NCBI GenBank assembly: GCA_964587835.1
Contig: CAZPMN010000003.1
Location: 77,480-141,479 of the forward strand
DNA from: Erginobacter sp964587835
GTDB lineage: Bacteria > Auribacterota > Erginobacteria > Erginobacterales > Erginobacteraceae
Direction: 5' to 3'
DNA length: 64,000 bases
A model generated the notes under the pieces. The model was not told where the DNA came from. It saw only the letters and a program-made list of their open reading frames with translations, and ran no database searches. Within the stretch, counting starts at the first letter, position 1; every line of letters starts with the position of its first letter. Of the stretch, positions 15,539 through 23,046 are shown in pieces. The position numbers and the translations under genes are program-made.

Positions 15539-16519
15539 ATGACACCGCCAACAGAAAACAACGGCCGCCGGACCTGCCGGACCTGTCCCCGGCTCTGCCC
15601 GGTTGATTGGGCGGATCCGCTCCGGGGCTACTGCCGGACCGGCGACGGGGCAGGGGTGGCGGCGATCTGCCTCCACCGGGGGGAGGAACCCCCTGTCTCC
15701 GGTCCCGAGGGAATCTGCAATGTCTTCTTCGCCCACTGCAACCTTAGGTGTCTCTTCTGCCAGAACTACCAGATCAGCCGCAACCGCACTCCCCTCCCCC
15801 GCGTCCTGGATTCCCTGGAAAACATTATCCCGGCAATCGAAGAGATCCTCGACCGGGGGGCGAGGGCGGTGGGCTTCGTCTCCCCCTCCCACCGGATCCC
15901 CTGGATGGTCCGGGTCATCCGGGAACTGCGCCGCCGGGGAAGAAACCCGGCGATGGTAATGAACACCAACTGCTACGACCGGGCGGAGACGATCGCCGAT
16001 CTGGAGAGCGAGATCGACCTCTACCTCCCCGACCTCAAGTACCTCGACGAGGACCTCGCCCTCCGCTGGTCGGGGGCGGGCGACTACCCCGGGGTAGCGA
16101 CAGCGGCCTTGCGGGAGATGTTCCGGCAGAAGGGTGCCGCACTGAACCTGGACGAGAAAGGGGCGGCGACCGGCGGCCTGATCGTCCGCCACCTGGTCCT
16201 GCCGGGGGCGGTGGAAAACTCCCGGGCCTGTCTGCGATTCATCGCCGAGGAGCTCTCCCCCGACGTTCACCTCTCCCTAATGGCTCAGTATCACCCGACC
16301 CCGGACGTCCGCGGCCACCCCGTCCTGGACCGGACCTTGCGGGCGGAGGAGTACGGCGAGGTGCTCGCGGAAATGGAACGGCTGGGGTTCCACCGCGGCT
16401 GGATCCAGGAACTGGAGAGCCACAGGGCCTTCCTCCCCGACTTCAGTCGCTCAGAGGTCTTCACGACGAAGCAATCTCAACCCGGATCCGGTCCCCGGCC
16501 TTCACCCCACCCCCGGTGA
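15539..16519 (+). CDS. PflX-like radical SAM protein (COG1313)
   Basis: The N-terminal Cys cluster CRTCPRLCPVD and the radical-SAM motif CNLRCLFC near residue 66 are those of the uncharacterised PflX/COG1313 group, relatives of pyruvate formate-lyase activating enzymes. Further matches are GFVSPSHR, NTNCYD and LPDLKYLDE, and QYHPT near the C-terminus. The substrate is unknown. ATG 15539 is preferred because the upstream GTG lies inside a palindromic repeat. The last about 20 codons overlap the 3' end of the convergent MOSC gene, and the Ser/Pro-rich tail has no family similarity, so the native stop may have been displaced. Confidence 0.82.
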   Translation: MTPPTENNGRRTCRTCPRLCPVDWADPLRGYCRTGDGAGVAAICLHRGEEPPVSGPEGICNVFFAHCNLRCLFCQNYQISRNRTPLPRVLDSLENIIPAIEEILDRGARAVGFVSPSHRIPWMVRVIRELRRRGRNPAMVMNTNCYDRAETIADLESEIDLYLPDLKYLDEDLALRWSGAGDYPGVATAALREMFRQKGAALNLDEKGAATGGLIVRHLVLPGAVENSRACLRFIAEELSPDVHLSLMAQYHPTPDVRGHPVLDRTLRAEEYGEVLAEMERLGFHRGWIQELESHRAFLPDFSRSEVFTTKQSQPGSGPRPSPHPR

Positions 16520-16946
16520 TCACCTTCGCAAAGATCCCCTCCCGGGGCATCACGCAGTCTCCGGTCAGCCGCCGGATGGCGCACCCGGTATGACACTCCT
16601 TACCGATCTGGGTCACCTCGAGGACAACCTCCTCTCCAACCCGCAGCAGGGACCCCACCGGCAGGATGTAAAGCGTCAGCCCCCGGGTGAGCAGGTTTTC
16701 GGCGAAGTCCCCGGGCCGGAAGGAAACCGCCGCCGCGGGGCCGGAATCCCACAGGGAGGCGGCCAGCTTCTCCGTGCTCTCCGCCGCCAGAAGGCTGACC
16801 TGGCGATGCCAGCGACCGGAGTGGGCGTCCCCCTCCAGCCCCCAACCGGAGCGGAGACGGGCTTGCCCGACATTCTCCTTCCGGACCCCCTTCCGGTCGC
16901 TTAAACAGACCGCGACCACCTCCCCCCGCAATTCCTGCTCATTCAT
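16461..16946 (-). CDS. MOSC-domain protein
   Basis: The 161 residues match the stand-alone MOSC family, a beta-barrel related to the C-terminal domain of molybdenum-cofactor sulfurases. Typical elements are GLEGDAHSGRWHRQVSLL, FAENLLTRGL, LRVGEEVVLEVTQIGKECHTGC with the conserved Cys, and GIFAKVITGG. Role: probably handling of a metal-sulfur or molybdopterin species; no cofactor genes are adjacent. ATGA overlaps the cutA stop, so the two are translationally coupled. Confidence 0.87.
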   Translation of the reverse strand: MNEQELRGEVVAVCLSDRKGVRKENVGQARLRSGWGLEGDAHSGRWHRQVSLLAAESTEKLAASLWDSGPAAAVSFRPGDFAENLLTRGLTLYILPVGSLLRVGEEVVLEVTQIGKECHTGCAIRRLTGDCVMPREGIFAKVITGGGVKAGDRIRVEIASS

Positions 16947-17263
16947 AGCCTAACCTCGCCCCGCAGCCAGTCAAGGTACTCCCGGCTCCCTCCGACCAGG
17001 GGAAGGGCGACGATCTCCGGGACCTCGTAACCGTGGATCTCCTTCACCGTGGCGATCAACCCCTCCAGCAGCTCCCGAGTGGTCTTGGCGATCAGGAGTA
17101 ACTCCTCGGCCCGATCAATCTCTCCCCGCCACCAGAAATAGGACTCCCCTTTGGGGTGAATCCCGACGCAGGCCGCCTGACGCTTCTCCAACAGGGTCCG
17201 GGCGATCTTCCTCGCCTCCTCCCTCTCCGGGCTGGTCACCATCACCACGACAAATTCATTCAT
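16943..17263 (-). CDS. cutA: CutA1 divalent-cation tolerance protein
   Basis: CutA1 forms very stable trimers and is linked to copper and other divalent-metal tolerance. Diagnostic segments are VMVTSPEREEARKIARTLLE, RQAACVGI, SYFWWRGEI, LLLIAKTT and HGYEVPEIVALP. The ATG at 17263 has a GAGGTG 6 nt upstream and gives 106 residues, normal for the family. A GTG three codons earlier is less likely. It is coupled by ATGA to the MOSC gene. Confidence 0.92.
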   Translation of the reverse strand: MNEFVVVMVTSPEREEARKIARTLLEKRQAACVGIHPKGESYFWWRGEIDRAEELLLIAKTTRELLEGLIATVKEIHGYEVPEIVALPLVGGSREYLDWLRGEVRL

Positions 17264-17290
17264 ACCAAACACCTCGGACGGAAAAAATGA

Positions 17291-17466
17291 ACCGCAGAGA
17301 ACACAGAGAAATTTTCACCGCAAAGACGCAAAGAACGCAAAGAGATTTGTAGTTATTTTACTCCGAGAGGAATACTGATACCGGGTTACTACCAATATTG
17401 AACCAGCCTGTGGTTACCAAATTGAAACGCTTATCTTCCTTTGCGTTCTTTGCGTCTTTGCGGTGA
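17291..17466. repeat. Inverted-repeat element (CGCAAAGACGCAAAG family), copy 1
   Basis: A perfect 28-bp inverted repeat (17315-17342 and 17439-17466; arms contain CCGCAAAGACGCAAAGAACG) encloses 96 nt of AT-richer sequence without an ORF. A degenerate extra unit CCGCAGAGAACACAGAG precedes it at 17291. It fills the spacer between the COG3044 and cutA genes. A second copy lies at 50847-51015. Confidence 0.8.
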
Positions 17467-17499
17467 TGACTTTTTTGGGACGTCCTTGGGTGAATTCTT

Positions 17500-19212
17500 T
17501 CAGGTACAGCGCAGGCTGCGCAGACGGTTGAGCGCCGCGGCGACCTCGAACCGGCGGGGCCGGGCGAGGTTTCCCTTCTTGTAAACGCTGGCGATATCCA
17601 GTCCCTCCCGGTCAAGATCCGCCTCCACCAGGTCCAGGACCTCCCCCAGCGTCTTGTGCCCGTCAATATATCTCTCGCGGGCGTAGTTGAGGATCTCCCC
17701 GATCGCCCGGGTCTGGCTGACATCCACCAGCTGCTCGACGGCGGAGAGGTCGATCCAGTTCTCGCCGAAGCCGATAAGTTTGGGGCTCTTGGCCGAGATC
17801 TTTACCTGCTTCTTCGCCCCCCGACGGGGGTCGATGCTCTCGGGCCGGGGACAGCGGGACCGGACCGTCCCGAAGGTCTCCCCACCCTCGAAATTCCGGC
17901 GGGTGGAGAAGTCTTCGGCGATCCGTCGGGCCTCGACGGTCCGGTCGCGGGGGACGTATTCGTCCATCATAATCACGGTATCGGCGACGTCGAAATAATC
18001 CCCGCTCCCCCCCATCACCAGGACGGTGGAGACCCCATGGTTGCGGTAGAGCTGCCGGACCTTGTCCAGGAAAGGAGTGATGGGCTCCTTGTCCCGGGCA
18101 ACCAGGGCCTGCATCCGACCGTCCCGGATCATGAAGTTGGTGGCCGAGGTATCCTCGTCGATCAGCAACAGCCGGCTCCCCGCTTCCAGGGCTTCCATAA
18201 TATTGGCCGCCTGGGAGGTCGATCCGCTGGCGTCGGAAGATGAGAAGTCGCGGGTATCGAGACCCCGGGGGAGATCCCGGATAAAGGGGCTGATGTCGAC
18301 CGAGGAGATCGAGCGGCCGTCCTCGGCCCGGATCTTCACCCCGGAAGGGTCGGTTACCACCAGTTCCCGGCCGTCGCCGGGGATGTGATCGTAGACCCCC
18401 TTCTCCAGGGCGTCGAGCAGGGTCGACTTGCCGTGGTAACCGCCGCCCACGACCAGGGTCACCCCGACCGGGATCCCCATCCCCCGGACCTTTCCCCCCC
18501 GGGGACAATCGAACTCGACTTCCAGTCCGGACGGGGACTGGAAGGGGACGGCCTCTCCCGGCGGCAGCGAACGGTCGTCCACGCCGGAGCGGCGGGGCAG
18601 GATCGCACCGTTGCCGACAAAGGCCACCAGCTTCTTCTCCGGCAGCGAGCGGCGGATAGAGTCGGCGTCCTCGGCGACGGCGACGAACTTCTCCAGGATT
18701 TCCCGGTCGAGGGCGGAAGCGATCAGGATTTTCCCGACCAGTTCGGGAACCTCCTCGAAAAAGATCTCCTCCGCCTGGCGGCCCAGGATCTTCCTCCCCC
18801 GGGCCGGAAGACCGACCACGAATCGGGCCTCGACCCGGTCGGGACCGACCGACATCGCTGTCCGCTGGAGGATCTCCTGGGAGGGGGGGTCGATAGCCAG
18901 CAGTCCGCTGTGCCCGGTCCCCCTCCTTCCCTTGACCACCATTTCGGCCTGGCGGAGAAAGTGGCGGGTCAGGCAGTCCTCCAGAGCGAGCCGGCGGACC
19001 GGGGTATCGTACAATTCGGGGGGGAAACCGGCTTTGACCTGGTCTACCCGGACCGACGCCTGACTGGGGGGAGCGAACGGGTCGGGCTGTACGTAATCGA
19101 TGGCCAGGAGAAAATTATCGAAGTCGTAAACGCCCTTCAGGTCCCGGTAGAAACTATAGGGCTTGGAGTCGATCCGGCGAAGAGTCTCGCGCAGCTGCGC
19201 TTGTGTTTTCAT
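17500..19212 (-). CDS. ABC-class P-loop ATPase (COG3044 family)
   Basis: The 570-residue protein belongs to the uncharacterised ABC_ATPase family (COG3044). An N-terminal family-specific region (DLKGVYDFDNFLLAIDYVQ, DPFAPPS) precedes a Walker A GGGYHGKSTLLDAL near residue 258, an ABC-signature-like QAANIMEAL region and a Walker B LLLIDEDTSATNFM near 350, followed by LVMGGSGDYFDVADTVIMMD (H-loop-like segment). There are no membrane helices and no permease beside it, so it is not a transporter. Function is unknown. The ATG fits the family N-terminus; the ribosome binding site is weak. Confidence 0.88.
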   Translation of the reverse strand: MKTQAQLRETLRRIDSKPYSFYRDLKGVYDFDNFLLAIDYVQPDPFAPPSQASVRVDQVKAGFPPELYDTPVRRLALEDCLTRHFLRQAEMVVKGRRGTGHSGLLAIDPPSQEILQRTAMSVGPDRVEARFVVGLPARGRKILGRQAEEIFFEEVPELVGKILIASALDREILEKFVAVAEDADSIRRSLPEKKLVAFVGNGAILPRRSGVDDRSLPPGEAVPFQSPSGLEVEFDCPRGGKVRGMGIPVGVTLVVGGGYHGKSTLLDALEKGVYDHIPGDGRELVVTDPSGVKIRAEDGRSISSVDISPFIRDLPRGLDTRDFSSSDASGSTSQAANIMEALEAGSRLLLIDEDTSATNFMIRDGRMQALVARDKEPITPFLDKVRQLYRNHGVSTVLVMGGSGDYFDVADTVIMMDEYVPRDRTVEARRIAEDFSTRRNFEGGETFGTVRSRCPRPESIDPRRGAKKQVKISAKSPKLIGFGENWIDLSAVEQLVDVSQTRAIGEILNYARERYIDGHKTLGEVLDLVEADLDREGLDIASVYKKGNLARPRRFEVAAALNRLRSLRCT

Positions 19213-19240
19213 CCAAGATCTTCCGCGAATTTTACCACGG

Positions 19241-19537
19241 CTACTTTTCCGCGGAGGTGGAACTCGGGGTGACCGTTTTTTTCTTCTCCGAGGAAGATTT
19301 CTTCTCCGGGGGCTTGAACGCCTCCTTATCCTTCTTCTCTCCTTCCCGGTAACTCTGGGATCGGTAGTCGGTCTGGTAAAACCCCGACCCCTTGAAGATT
19401 ACCCCGGCGCCGGGGCCGATCAGTCTCCGCAATCTCCCCCCGCAGCGCGGACAGCGGGTGAGCTTGCGCGCCTTGATACTCTGGAATTTCTCGAATCGGT
19501 AGCCGCAATCATCGCAGCCGTAATCGTAGGTGGGCAT
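19241..19537 (-). CDS. FmdB-family zinc-ribbon protein
   Basis: Putative regulator with one zinc ribbon: MPTYDYGCDDCGYRFE and CPRCGGRLRRLIGP supply two CxxC pairs. The segment VIFKGSGFYQTDYR is also family-typical. The last about 35 residues are a Lys/Glu/Ser-rich tail of low complexity. Length 98 residues. It lies just upstream (28 nt) of the COG3044 ATPase gene on the same strand and may be co-transcribed with it. Its target is unknown. Confidence 0.88.
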   Translation of the reverse strand: MPTYDYGCDDCGYRFEKFQSIKARKLTRCPRCGGRLRRLIGPGAGVIFKGSGFYQTDYRSQSYREGEKKDKEAFKPPEKKSSSEKKKTVTPSSTSAEK

Positions 19538-19598
19538 CTTCTCGCTTCCTTATCCGGTTTTCCTTCGGGAATGAAGGATAATAGGCGGATATTGCTCC

Positions 19599-19628
19599 TT
19601 GTCAAGAAAGTTGCCGCCGGATTAAAAT
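19599..19628 (+). promoter_or_regulatory. Predicted leaderless promoter of prenyl synthase
   Basis: TTGTCA (19599-19604), an 18-nt spacer and TAAAAT (19623-19628), then 7 nt to the ATG at 19636. The -10 overlaps the upstream ATG at 19627, so that codon could not be in the transcript if this promoter is used. Confidence 0.5.
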
Positions 19629-19635
19629 GCTCCTG

Positions 19636-20526
19636 ATGAACGAGCTGGAATTTCAAAACTTTCTCTCCGAAAAGAGAGAGGTGGTAGATCTCGCCCTGGC
19701 CGACCTCCTGGAACGCGCCGGTTCCGTTAATCCACGGCTGGGGGAGGCGATCCGATACTCACTCCTCGGTGAAGGGAAACGGATCCGCCCGATCCTCTGT
19801 CTCAGCACCTGCCGGGCGGCCTCCGGGGTGGAGGCTCCGGCCCTGACCACGGCCTGCGCCCTGGAGATGATCCACTGCTACTCCCTGATCCACGACGATC
19901 TCCCGGCGATGGACGACGACGATCTCCGGCGGGGCCGCCCCTCCCTCCACCGAGCCTTTGACGAGGGCACCGCCATCCTGGCCGGGGACGCTCTTTTAAC
20001 TCTGGCCTTCGAGACCGTCGCCCGCGACCGGGCACTTTCCGCCGGCCGGGCTCGGGAGATCATCGCCGAATTGGCCCAAGCGGCCGGGCAGCGGGGGATG
20101 GTGGGAGGGCAGCAGGCTGACCTGGACGCGGCGGGGCGGGCGATCAGCCGGGAGGAACTGGCCCGGATCCACGCCGGCAAGACCGGCGCCCTGATGGTCG
20201 CCGCCGTAACTAGCGGGACAATCGCCGGCGGCGGCAAGGTGGAACTGGTCGCCCGGATGCGCGACTACGGCCGCCAGATCGGGCTGGCCTTCCAGATCAA
20301 GGACGACCTCCTTGACGTCGAGGGAGAAGAGAAGGAACTGGGTAAGGCCGTCGGCCAGGACTCCCGGGGAAAGAAGGCCACCTATCCCGCTCTCTGGGGC
20401 CTGTCCCGGAGCCGGGAGGAACTGCAGGGGGCGGTCCGGCAGGCCCACCGAGCCCTGGATGGACTGGGAGAAGAGGCCGAGCCGCTGAGATGGATCGCCG
20501 ACTTTATCGCCCGGCGACGGAGCTGA
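19636..20526 (+). CDS. Short-chain polyprenyl diphosphate synthase (IspA-like)
   Basis: Makes farnesyl or geranylgeranyl diphosphate from IPP and an allylic primer. The first Asp-rich motif (HDDLPAMDDDDLRRGRPS) and the second (IKDDLLDVEG), the GEGKRIRP substrate motif and QQADLD are intact. About 296 residues is usual. Two ATGs are in frame; ATG 19636 is chosen because a good -10 box covers 19627 and neither has a ribosome binding site. Chain length cannot be read with certainty. The 3' end overlaps the convergent hypB gene by 23 nt. Confidence 0.9.
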   Translation: MNELEFQNFLSEKREVVDLALADLLERAGSVNPRLGEAIRYSLLGEGKRIRPILCLSTCRAASGVEAPALTTACALEMIHCYSLIHDDLPAMDDDDLRRGRPSLHRAFDEGTAILAGDALLTLAFETVARDRALSAGRAREIIAELAQAAGQRGMVGGQQADLDAAGRAISREELARIHAGKTGALMVAAVTSGTIAGGGKVELVARMRDYGRQIGLAFQIKDDLLDVEGEEKELGKAVGQDSRGKKATYPALWGLSRSREELQGAVRQAHRALDGLGEEAEPLRWIADFIARRRS

Positions 20527-21163
20527 CCTTCTTCCGCAGCCACTCGCTCCACCGTCCTGTCCCCTCCCCCGTCCGGCAGGAGATCTCGACCACCTCCAGG
20601 TCGGGGTTGATCTCCCTCAACCCCCCGTAAAAGGAATCCCGATCGAAGTCACTGTGAGGGATGAGGTCGATCTTGTTCAGGATCACCACCTCGGCCTCCC
20701 GGAAAAGCAAGGGATACTTGGTCGGCTTGTCATCCCCCTCGGCCACGCTCACCAGCCCGATCTTGGCCGTCTCCCCGAGATCGAAGCTGACCGGACAGAC
20801 CAGGTTGCCGACGTTCTCGATGATCAGCAGATCGAGCCCGGACAGGTCGATCGCCGGCAGGGCCTCCTTGATCATCAGCGGGCTCAGATGGCACCCACGG
20901 CCGGTATTGATCTGCAGCGCCGCCAGTCCCAGGCGCCGGAGCCGGACGGTATCCTTGTCCGAGGCTAGGTCGCCCTCGATCACCCCGATCTTCAGCTCCT
21001 CGCCCAGTTCCCGGTGGGCCGCCTCGATCAGGGAAGTTTTTCCTGAACCCGGCGAGCCGATCAGGTTGAAGACGGCCACGTGGTGTTGCTGGAAAAGTTT
21101 CCGGTTCTCTCCCCCGATCCGGTCTTCTTCTTTGAGAATGTCTTCCTTGATCGCGATCTTCAT
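20504..21163 (-). CDS. hypB: Hydrogenase/urease nickel-incorporation GTPase HypB
   Basis: GTPase that drives nickel insertion into [NiFe] hydrogenase. The P-loop GSPGSGKTSLIEA is near residue 36, the metal-site GRGCHLSPLM near 90, VGNLVCPVSFDLGE near 117 and the GTP-specificity region VILNKIDLIPH near 160. It lacks an N-terminal His-rich or CxxCGC nickel-storage stretch. 219 residues. hypA lies upstream, separated by a spacer holding dispersed repeats and an AT-rich palindrome that abuts the start codon. No hydrogenase subunit genes are in the window. Confidence 0.93.
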   Translation of the reverse strand: MKIAIKEDILKEEDRIGGENRKLFQQHHVAVFNLIGSPGSGKTSLIEAAHRELGEELKIGVIEGDLASDKDTVRLRRLGLAALQINTGRGCHLSPLMIKEALPAIDLSGLDLLIIENVGNLVCPVSFDLGETAKIGLVSVAEGDDKPTKYPLLFREAEVVILNKIDLIPHSDFDRDSFYGGLREINPDLEVVEISCRTGEGTGRWSEWLRKKVSSVAGR

Positions 21164-21165
21164 CT

Positions 21166-21190
21166 TAAAATTTTCCTGCAGAAAATTTTA
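21166..21190 (-). promoter_or_regulatory. AT-rich inverted repeat abutting hypB start
   Basis: A perfect 10-bp inverted repeat (TAAAATTTTC and its complement, 5-nt loop) ends 2 nt upstream of the hypB ATG. It covers the place where a ribosome binding site should be, so it could be an operator or a translation-controlling hairpin. Confidence 0.45.
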
Positions 21191-21233
21191 GTATCGGGGT
21201 TTTTGTCCGCGGGCGATCAGGCTCACTTCTTCC

Positions 21234-21284
21234 CGCCCACCGCTTACCGCTCACTGCTTACCGCTTACTATTCCCCATCCCCTA
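21234..21284. repeat. GTAAGCAGTGAGCGG-type dispersed repeat between hypA and hypB
   Basis: Minus strand reads as tandem 7-mers such as GTAAGCGGTAAGCAGTGAGC, followed toward hypA by GGGATGGGGAATAG. The hypA stop codon TAG lies at its edge (GAGTAGGGGATGG). Related to the repeats at 4576 and 58413. Confidence 0.65.
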
Positions 21285-21623
21285 CTCCCCCTCCAGGCAA
21301 TCGAGAAAGAGCTCGTCCCCGGAGAGGATCTCCAGATCGGTGGATCCGCACTCGCCGCAGGTGAAGGCCAGGTCATCCCCGGCCTTCCCCGCCCCGCAGC
21401 TCCGGCAGCGCACCGCCAGGGGGATCTCCTCGATCTTCAGCTCGGCCCCGGCGAACTCCGTCTCCCCGATCAGATGCCGGAAGGCGGTCTGGAGCGTCTC
21501 CGGAACCACCTGCCGCAGCACCCCGACCTTGACGTGAACCTCGGATATCTTGCCCAATCCCTCTCTCCGGGCCGCGGACGCCGCCAGGCGGACCAGGTTA
21601 TCAGCGATCGTCCACTCGTGCAT
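21282..21623 (-). CDS. hypA: Hydrogenase maturation nickel metallochaperone HypA
   Basis: HypA binds nickel through its MHE N-terminus and zinc through two CxxC pairs. The protein starts MHEWTIADNLV, giving exact placement of the ATG at 21623, and contains CRSCGAGKAGDDLAFTCGEC (the zinc domain). 113 residues is normal. An upstream open extension of 31 codons carries no similarity and covers the RNase Z 3' region. It precedes hypB in the same direction and is preceded by a 12-bp inverted repeat. Confidence 0.93.
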   Translation of the reverse strand: MHEWTIADNLVRLAASAARREGLGKISEVHVKVGVLRQVVPETLQTAFRHLIGETEFAGAELKIEEIPLAVRCRSCGAGKAGDDLAFTCGECGSTDLEILSGDELFLDCLEGE

Positions 21624-21645
21624 ATCTTTACACCCGTCATCTTTC

Positions 21646-21686
21646 CTTATTGCACAAAACCGGTATGACTTGAATTGTGCAATAAG
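21646..21686 (-). promoter_or_regulatory. 12-bp inverted repeat between RNase Z and hypA
   Basis: CTTATTGCACAA and its exact complement are separated by 17 nt. It begins right after the RNase Z stop and ends 22 nt before the hypA ATG. There is no T-tract, so an operator or regulatory stem is as likely as a terminator. Confidence 0.5.
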
Positions 21687-21690
21687 AGAG

Positions 21691-22617
21691 TCAGGCGGGT
21701 TTGGGTTCTGGGGCAAAATCGATCTCGTAGACGTCGAGGTCGCGGGCGATCCGGGTGGCCGGGAACTCCTTCCGCGCCTCTTGCAGCATCGGTTTGATCG
21801 AGAGGTAGCGGGGACTGATGTGGACCAGGACCAGCTTTCCCACCCCAGCCCGACGGGCCAGGCCGGCCGCCTCCCGGGCGGTGGAGTGGCCCTTGAGCCC
21901 GCTCTCGGAGGCCATATCGTCGCCGAACATCCCGTCGTGGATGAGCAGGTCGGCCCCCCGGACGAACTCCTCCGCCCCGGCGAAGGGTCGGGTATCGACC
22001 ATATAGACCAGCGTCCGCCCCGGACGGGGCGGGCCGAGAACCTCCTCCGGCTTCACCACCCTCCCTCCCTCCAGGGTGACCTCCTCCCCTGACTGGAGAC
22101 GTTTGTAAAGCGGCCCGGCCGGGATCCCCAGCCGCTCGGCCGCCTCCAGGTCGAATCGGCCGGGCCGGGGATATTCCTTGAGCCGGTAGGCCAGGGTGAA
22201 GACCCGGTGATCGACCGGAAGGGCGTCGATCCGGTAATTGGACTCCTCGATCACCGCCCCCCCCTTGATCTCCCTCACCTCCAGCGGGTAGGCCACTCCG
22301 AACCTCAGGTACTTTCGGGAGAGGTCGACGTAGCCGCGGATCCCGGGAGGCCCGTAGATGGTCAGCGGATCGGTCCGCGAGCCCATCGACATTGTCATCA
22401 GCAGCCCGGCCAGGCCGATCACGTGGTCGCCGTGGAGGTGGGTGACGAAGATCGCCCGGAGCCGGGCCCAGCCCAAATGGGACTTCGCCAGCTGAAGCTG
22501 GGTCCCCTCCCCGCAGTCGAAGATAAACATCTCCCCCTCCCGGAGCACCGCTGTCGCCGGGAGCATCCTCCGGGAGGTCGGGAATGCTCCCCCCGAACCA
22601 AGCACAACCACTCTCAT
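21691..22617 (-). CDS. rnz: Ribonuclease Z
   Basis: Metallo-beta-lactamase-fold endonuclease that trims the 3' trailer of tRNA precursors. The signature THLHGDHVIGLAGLL sits near residue 60; further metal ligands are in the segments PVDHRVFTLAYRL, LIHDGMFGDD and GHSTAREAAGLAR, and LVHISPRY. N-terminus MRVVVLGSGGAFPT is typical. 308 residues matches the short RNase Z form. The tRNA genes visible here encode no CCA, which fits a need for this enzyme. It is upstream of hypA. Confidence 0.93.
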   Translation of the reverse strand: MRVVVLGSGGAFPTSRRMLPATAVLREGEMFIFDCGEGTQLQLAKSHLGWARLRAIFVTHLHGDHVIGLAGLLMTMSMGSRTDPLTIYGPPGIRGYVDLSRKYLRFGVAYPLEVREIKGGAVIEESNYRIDALPVDHRVFTLAYRLKEYPRPGRFDLEAAERLGIPAGPLYKRLQSGEEVTLEGGRVVKPEEVLGPPRPGRTLVYMVDTRPFAGAEEFVRGADLLIHDGMFGDDMASESGLKGHSTAREAAGLARRAGVGKLVLVHISPRYLSIKPMLQEARKEFPATRIARDLDVYEIDFAPEPKPA

Positions 22618-22775
22618 TATCCATACGCCCCTTGCACGCGATAGGTTGGGAAGAGAATAAGTTGAGTCTGTTTATTTCCCGATTTTTGTCAACGGAGAAT
22701 TCCGAGATGAAAGGACAAAATGCCCCAACGGCCCCTGAATCCGGTCCATCCCTAAGATCCCCTTGAAAAATATAG

Positions 22776-22804
22776 TTGCTTTTACCCCTATTCCCCGCTA
22801 CCTT
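22776..22804 (+). promoter_or_regulatory. Possible promoter of tRNA-Asp
   Basis: TTGCTT (22776-22781), 17-nt spacer, TACCTT (22799-22804), then 21 nt to the tRNA. The -10 match is weak. Confidence 0.3.
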
Positions 22805-22825
22805 ACTGACTCTTCAAAACAATCT

Positions 22826-22899
22826 GGGGGCGTAGCTCAACTGGTTAGAGTACCGGACTGTCGATCCGGGTGTTGCGGGTTCGAGTCCCGTCGTCCCCG
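22826..22899 (+). tRNA. tRNA-Asp (GUC)
   Basis: Full cloverleaf of 74 nt: acceptor GGGGGCG/CGTCCCC, D-arm GCTC/GAGT, anticodon stem CCGGA/TCCGG with loop CTGTCGA (anticodon GTC), T-arm GCGGG/CCCGT with TTCGAGT, discriminator G as expected for Asp. CCA is not encoded. It borders the accessory region. Confidence 0.97.
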
Positions 22900-22901
22900 T
22901 G

Positions 22902-22935
22902 AAAGGCCCCGGGGGATTTTTCCCCCGGGGCCTTT
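22902..22935 (+). terminator. Strong hairpin after tRNA-Asp
   Basis: A perfect 15-bp stem (AAAGGCCCCGGGGGA with its complement) and a TTTT loop follow 2 nt after the tRNA. The 3' flank is CTATT rather than a clean T-tract. Confidence 0.7.
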
Positions 22936-22971
22936 CTATTGGAATCGAAGTATTCCAACACCCGCAACAAG

Positions 22972-22999
22972 TTGTTTCTTCCCTCTTTCGTGGTAAAGT
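22972..22999 (+). promoter_or_regulatory. Possible promoter of the abiE operon
   Basis: TTGTTT (22972-22977), 16-nt spacer, TAAAGT (22994-22999). The predicted start near 23006 would give a leader of about 135 nt carrying the inverted repeats at 23047-23126. Confidence 0.35.
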
Positions 23000-23046
23000 T
23001 AATTTTCAGTCCGTTCCAATCTCCGCGGTTTCCCTTTTCCCAATCA

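Noticed and set aside
22958..22970. Short reverse-complement match to the tRNA-Asp T-arm
   Set aside because: Only 10 nt match; too short to support an antisense RNA or an attachment site.
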